The translations under genes were made by a program, and so were the position numbers. A stretch of 64,000 bases of DNA from Melioribacter sp. (GTDB lineage: Bacteria > Bacteroidota > Ignavibacteria > Ignavibacteriales > Melioribacteraceae), in contig DYHW01000005.1 of the NCBI GenBank assembly GCA_020723965.1, positions 124,001 to 188,000 of the forward strand, in the 5' to 3' direction. The notes under the pieces were generated by a model that worked only from the letters and a program-made list of their open reading frames with translations, had not been told where the DNA came from and ran no database searches. Each line of letters opens with the position of its first letter. Position 1 is the first letter of the stretch. Positions 61,352-64,000 of this stretch are shown piece after piece.

Positions 61352-62776
61352 ATGGAACAACAAAAGAAAAAAACTGAACTTGTACGAGGATTAACACTAA
61401 CTGCTTCAATAATGATTGTAGCCGGCTCAATGATCGGCTCTGGAATTTTTCTTAAACCTGCTACAATGGCTAAGCAGCTTGGTTCGCCGGAACTTTTAAT
61501 TTTTGTCTGGATCGCCGCAGGTCTAATAACTTTTATTGGCGCGCTTGTTAACGCGGAAGTTGCGGGAATGATTGAAGCTACCGGCGGGCAATATGTTTAC
61601 TTCAGAAAAATGTATGGCGATTTCACAGCCTACCTTTATGGCTGGTCTGTGCTGGCTGTAATTCAAACTGGAAGCCAAGCCGCTATTGCTTATGCGTTTG
61701 CGGAATATGTCGGCTACTTTGTTCATCTGTCGAACTTACCAGAAGCTTGGCGGCAATTTTCTTTTCATATGCCGTTGGTGGGAAATATTTATCCTTTTGC
61801 AGAGTTTGGCGTTAAAGCCGTTGCAATAATATGCACTCTGTTTTTAACAGGCATAAATTATATCGGGGTTGTCTTCGGCGGCGCAGTTCAAACTGCCGTT
61901 ACTTTCATAAAAATATTTTCTATAATAATTGTTTCTGCTTTGCTTTTGTTTTTGGGAAATGGAAGCGCTTCTAATATATACACGGGATTTTCCATGCCGC
62001 AGCTCTCAACAACAGGATTTATTAGCGCAATTGGGCTTTCATTTGCGGGGGCATTTTGGGCTTACGATGCATGGAACAACATCACATTTGTTTCCGGCGA
62101 AGTAAAAAATCCTCATAAAAATGTTCCGCTGGCATTGCTATACGGCACTTTGATTGTGATTGCAGTTTATGTTCTAATAAACTTAGCATTCTTATACGTG
62201 CTTCCCATAGATGAAATGTCTAAGACAACTCTCGTTGCAGCAACGGCAGTTGAAAAAATATTTGGAAGCGGCGGCGGCGCGCTAATTTCTATAGCTGTTA
62301 TTATCTCAACATTTGGCGCATTGAACGGAAGTATATTAGCAACTGCACGCGTCCCATTCGCAATGGCTAAAGCAAAATTATTTTTTGGCAGTTTGGGAAA
62401 AGTTCATCCTAAATTTGGAACTCCGCATGTTTCGCTGGTTGTGCAAGGCATTTGGTCTTGTATTCTTGTTTTATCTGGCTCGTTCGATACAATTACAGAT
62501 TACGTTATTTTTGCAGCGTGGCTTTTTTACATGCTCGGCGCTTTTGGGGTTTTCGTTTTAAGAAAAAAAATGCCCAATGCACATCGACCATACAAAGTTT
62601 GGGGTTATCCTTATACGCCTGCGTTGTTCGTTATCTTTGCTCTTATGTTTTTGGTTAATTCGATCGTTTCCGATACCGAAAACGCTATGATGGGCTTGAT
62701 ACTTATTCTTAGCGGATTACCAATTTATTTCTTTTGGAAATACCGCAACAAAAGAGTCAACGGAAAAAAGATTTGA
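61352..62776 (+). CDS. APC-family amino acid permease
   Basis: A 474-residue transporter with 12 membrane helices. The APC hallmarks are 'IVAGSMIGSGIFLKPATMAK' in helix 1, 'NAEVAGMIEATGGQYVYFRK' and 'SFAGAFWAYDAWNNITFVSG' in helix 6. Sequence is close to the LAT (SLC7-like) branch, which exchanges neutral amino acids. A short Lys-rich tail ends the protein. It is transcribed alone; the substrate is unknown. Confidence 0.92.
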   Translation: MEQQKKKTELVRGLTLTASIMIVAGSMIGSGIFLKPATMAKQLGSPELLIFVWIAAGLITFIGALVNAEVAGMIEATGGQYVYFRKMYGDFTAYLYGWSVLAVIQTGSQAAIAYAFAEYVGYFVHLSNLPEAWRQFSFHMPLVGNIYPFAEFGVKAVAIICTLFLTGINYIGVVFGGAVQTAVTFIKIFSIIIVSALLLFLGNGSASNIYTGFSMPQLSTTGFISAIGLSFAGAFWAYDAWNNITFVSGEVKNPHKNVPLALLYGTLIVIAVYVLINLAFLYVLPIDEMSKTTLVAATAVEKIFGSGGGALISIAVIISTFGALNGSILATARVPFAMAKAKLFFGSLGKVHPKFGTPHVSLVVQGIWSCILVLSGSFDTITDYVIFAAWLFYMLGAFGVFVLRKKMPNAHRPYKVWGYPYTPALFVIFALMFLVNSIVSDTENAMMGLILILSGLPIYFFWKYRNKRVNGKKI

Positions 62777-62922
62777 AGAATTAACCGTCGCAGCGGATCG
62801 ATTCATAACACAATAGCTTCAATGAAATTTCGATGCAGTTAAGTCGGAACTCATTGCAGTGAAGAGAGTCTTCTATTTCCGCTTTTCCAGAAGTCGTTAA
62901 TCTTAATTCTTCTTTCGTAAAA

Positions 62923-62950
62923 TAAAAAAGGACGCGCGCTAAACGTCCCT
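62923..62950 (-). terminator. Terminator after alginate-export-like gene
   Basis: On the minus strand GGACG and CGTCC form a stem around TTTAGCGCG, followed by TTTTTTATT. It lies about 75 bases after the stop of the minus-strand porin gene. Confidence 0.6.
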
Positions 62951-63020
62951 TCAAAATAAATCAAAAATATTTTTTTTCTAAAATCTATTTCAGCGAGCAT
63001 CTGGAATGATTTACTGCAAT

Positions 63021-64000
63021 TTAAAAATTTACAACCGCCATCAAATACGCCCAAGTGGATAAATCAATTCCTCGTTTCTCTTTGAAAATATCACCAGGAG
63101 AAAATAAAGAAAATCCTCCTTCAAAATTTACGTTATCGTTGTATTTGTAGTTCATCAACAAATCAAATTCTGTCCCGAATGAATTAGTTACACTGCCTGA
63201 TTTCAGTTTATAATCATTATTCGAACTGAAGACGTGCAGAAAAGCTGTTACTCTTAAATTGGAAATTGGTGTAAAGCCGCACCTCGCGCTCAAATCTGTA
63301 ATTCCCAACCCGTAAGTATCGTTTAGCATATTTATAAAGTAATCCATGAAGCCAAAAAATTTGTGCCCTGTTCCATAAAGAGTGTTGTACACTTTGAATT
63401 TATTATCTGCGTTATTATCGTCTCCGCTTATATAATCAATTCCCGCTCCGATGAATGGCTTGGCATCTGCGTCAAAATTATAGTTTGCGTTGAATGCAAA
63501 CATCATTGCGCTAATATCCACAATTTTCCCGCCGGTAGTAAATTCGCCAAACTGATATGCAAATTCCGCTTCGTACGTAAATGAACCAATATCGCCTTTA
63601 ACATAAGCTCCCGTTGTAAATCTGTCTAAAAGAGAAGAAGGAATGATCCTCTGCCAAATTAAAAAGGGTTGAATTTTGTGATTCTTTACCAATAATAAAT
63701 CTGTGTAAACTCCGTAAATGTTTTGATCGAGAGTATCGCCAAGGTTTTGTTTTTCTGCTTCCTTCATAGCAAAGAAATCTGCCTTAACTTTTTCTCCCTT
63801 TATTGTTACAGTTGTACCGTCAAAACTTCTCCCAACATTTCCCCAGTTAACAGTGCCAATAAATCTTTCGTTTCCAAACAGCATTTCCATTCTTCCAATT
63901 TTCAAATCAACGGGTAAGTTGAAAAAATTATCTATCTTAAAATACGCTTGATGCAGATCCACATTTTTCATATCTGCTGTTGTGCTTGTAGCACTTCCAA
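63021..64000 (-). CDS. Alginate-export-type outer-membrane porin (partial, N-terminus beyond right edge)
   Basis: The reading frame is open to the window edge ('SATSTTADMKNVDLHQAYFK'), so the ATG at 63971 is internal and the N-terminus is missing. The visible 326 residues match the alginate-export barrel: 'VDLKIGRMEMLFGNERFIG', 'NVGRSFDGTTVTIKG', 'GSFTYEAEFAYQFGEF' and a final 'LSTWAYLMAVVNF'. The family exports polysaccharide or forms a porin. Without an operon context, the substrate here is unknown. Confidence 0.82.
   Translation of the reverse strand, partial: GSATSTTADMKNVDLHQAYFKIDNFFNLPVDLKIGRMEMLFGNERFIGTVNWGNVGRSFDGTTVTIKGEKVKADFFAMKEAEKQNLGDTLDQNIYGVYTDLLLVKNHKIQPFLIWQRIIPSSLLDRFTTGAYVKGDIGSFTYEAEFAYQFGEFTTGGKIVDISAMMFAFNANYNFDADAKPFIGAGIDYISGDDNNADNKFKVYNTLYGTGHKFFGFMDYFINMLNDTYGLGITDLSARCGFTPISNLRVTAFLHVFSSNNDYKLKSGSVTNSFGTEFDLLMNYKYNDNVNFEGGFSLFSPGDIFKEKRGIDLSTWAYLMAVVNF

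Overview
The window is AT-rich DNA that reads as a motile, Gram-negative member of the Bacteroidota/Chlorobi/Ignavibacteria assemblage, most likely an Ignavibacteria-type bacterium. The strongest clue is a pair of C-terminal type IX secretion (T9SS) sorting domains with the 'NPFNP' signature (at about 52620 and 60180). A TonB-dependent receptor with a carboxypeptidase-regulatory plug extension, an Nfu-type Fe-S scaffold, an alginate-export-type porin and a complete flagellar/chemotaxis block agree with this. The species assignment is inference.

Layout. 1-9690 (all minus strand) is a flagellar and chemotaxis block: a HEAT-repeat protein, cheR, two cheY-like genes, a cheZ-like phosphatase gene, cheA, cheB and an unknown 81-residue protein, then flgB, flgC, an unknown 77-residue protein, fliE and a partial fliF that runs off the left edge. 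Two sequences with the geometry of sigma-54 (-24/-12) promoters sit upstream of the two transcription units. 9691-10158 is the only gene-free stretch longer than 300 bases. 10159-20176 (plus) holds housekeeping and metabolic genes: a PAP2-like phosphatase, a secreted alpha-amylase, an isoaspartyl peptidase, HAD, enoyl-CoA hydratase, Mut7-C, MOSC and alpha/beta-hydrolase genes, a broken VOC gene and a 54-residue basic protein. 20246-24091 (minus) is nfu, a DUF1569 gene, rsmI, a GIY-YIG gene inside a terminal-inverted-repeat unit, and proS. 24288-28471 is a DUF4159/DUF4175 pair; 28681-38650 holds a Prc protease, a CDF transporter, an asparagine-synthetase-like protein, peptidase T, pyrimidine nucleoside phosphorylase and a gamma-glutamyltransferase.

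38780-42064 has an SPFH protein followed by a restriction-modification pair: a HEAT-repeat/DNA-methyltransferase fusion and a CfrBI-like endonuclease. 42188-45719 is a metal-linked module (HYC_CC_PP-type protein, HMA protein, TonB receptor, DUF971). 45725-51594 (minus) includes Kup with a 39-residue KdpF-like membrane peptide encoded just upstream, threonine dehydratase, and a PCu(A)C/SCO copper pair. 51685-60447 (plus) carries a T9SS-secreted endonuclease/phosphatase, two methyltransferases and a 1711-residue surface protein. That protein begins with what looks like a Cys-Gln thioester domain, a module best known from Gram-positive adhesins, followed by four SdrD B-like repeats, a DUF11 domain, a choice-of-anchor A domain, a beta-propeller and a T9SS tail. 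The window ends with an acid phosphatase lipoprotein, an APC permease and a partial alginate-export porin.

The most unusual items are the thioester-domain adhesin on a T9SS cargo, the HEAT-fused methyltransferase, the Kup/KdpF-like pair, the TGTCA...TGACA-bounded GIY-YIG unit placed directly against the rsmI start codon, and several families of intergenic inverted repeats. No tRNA, rRNA, CRISPR array or transposase gene was seen.
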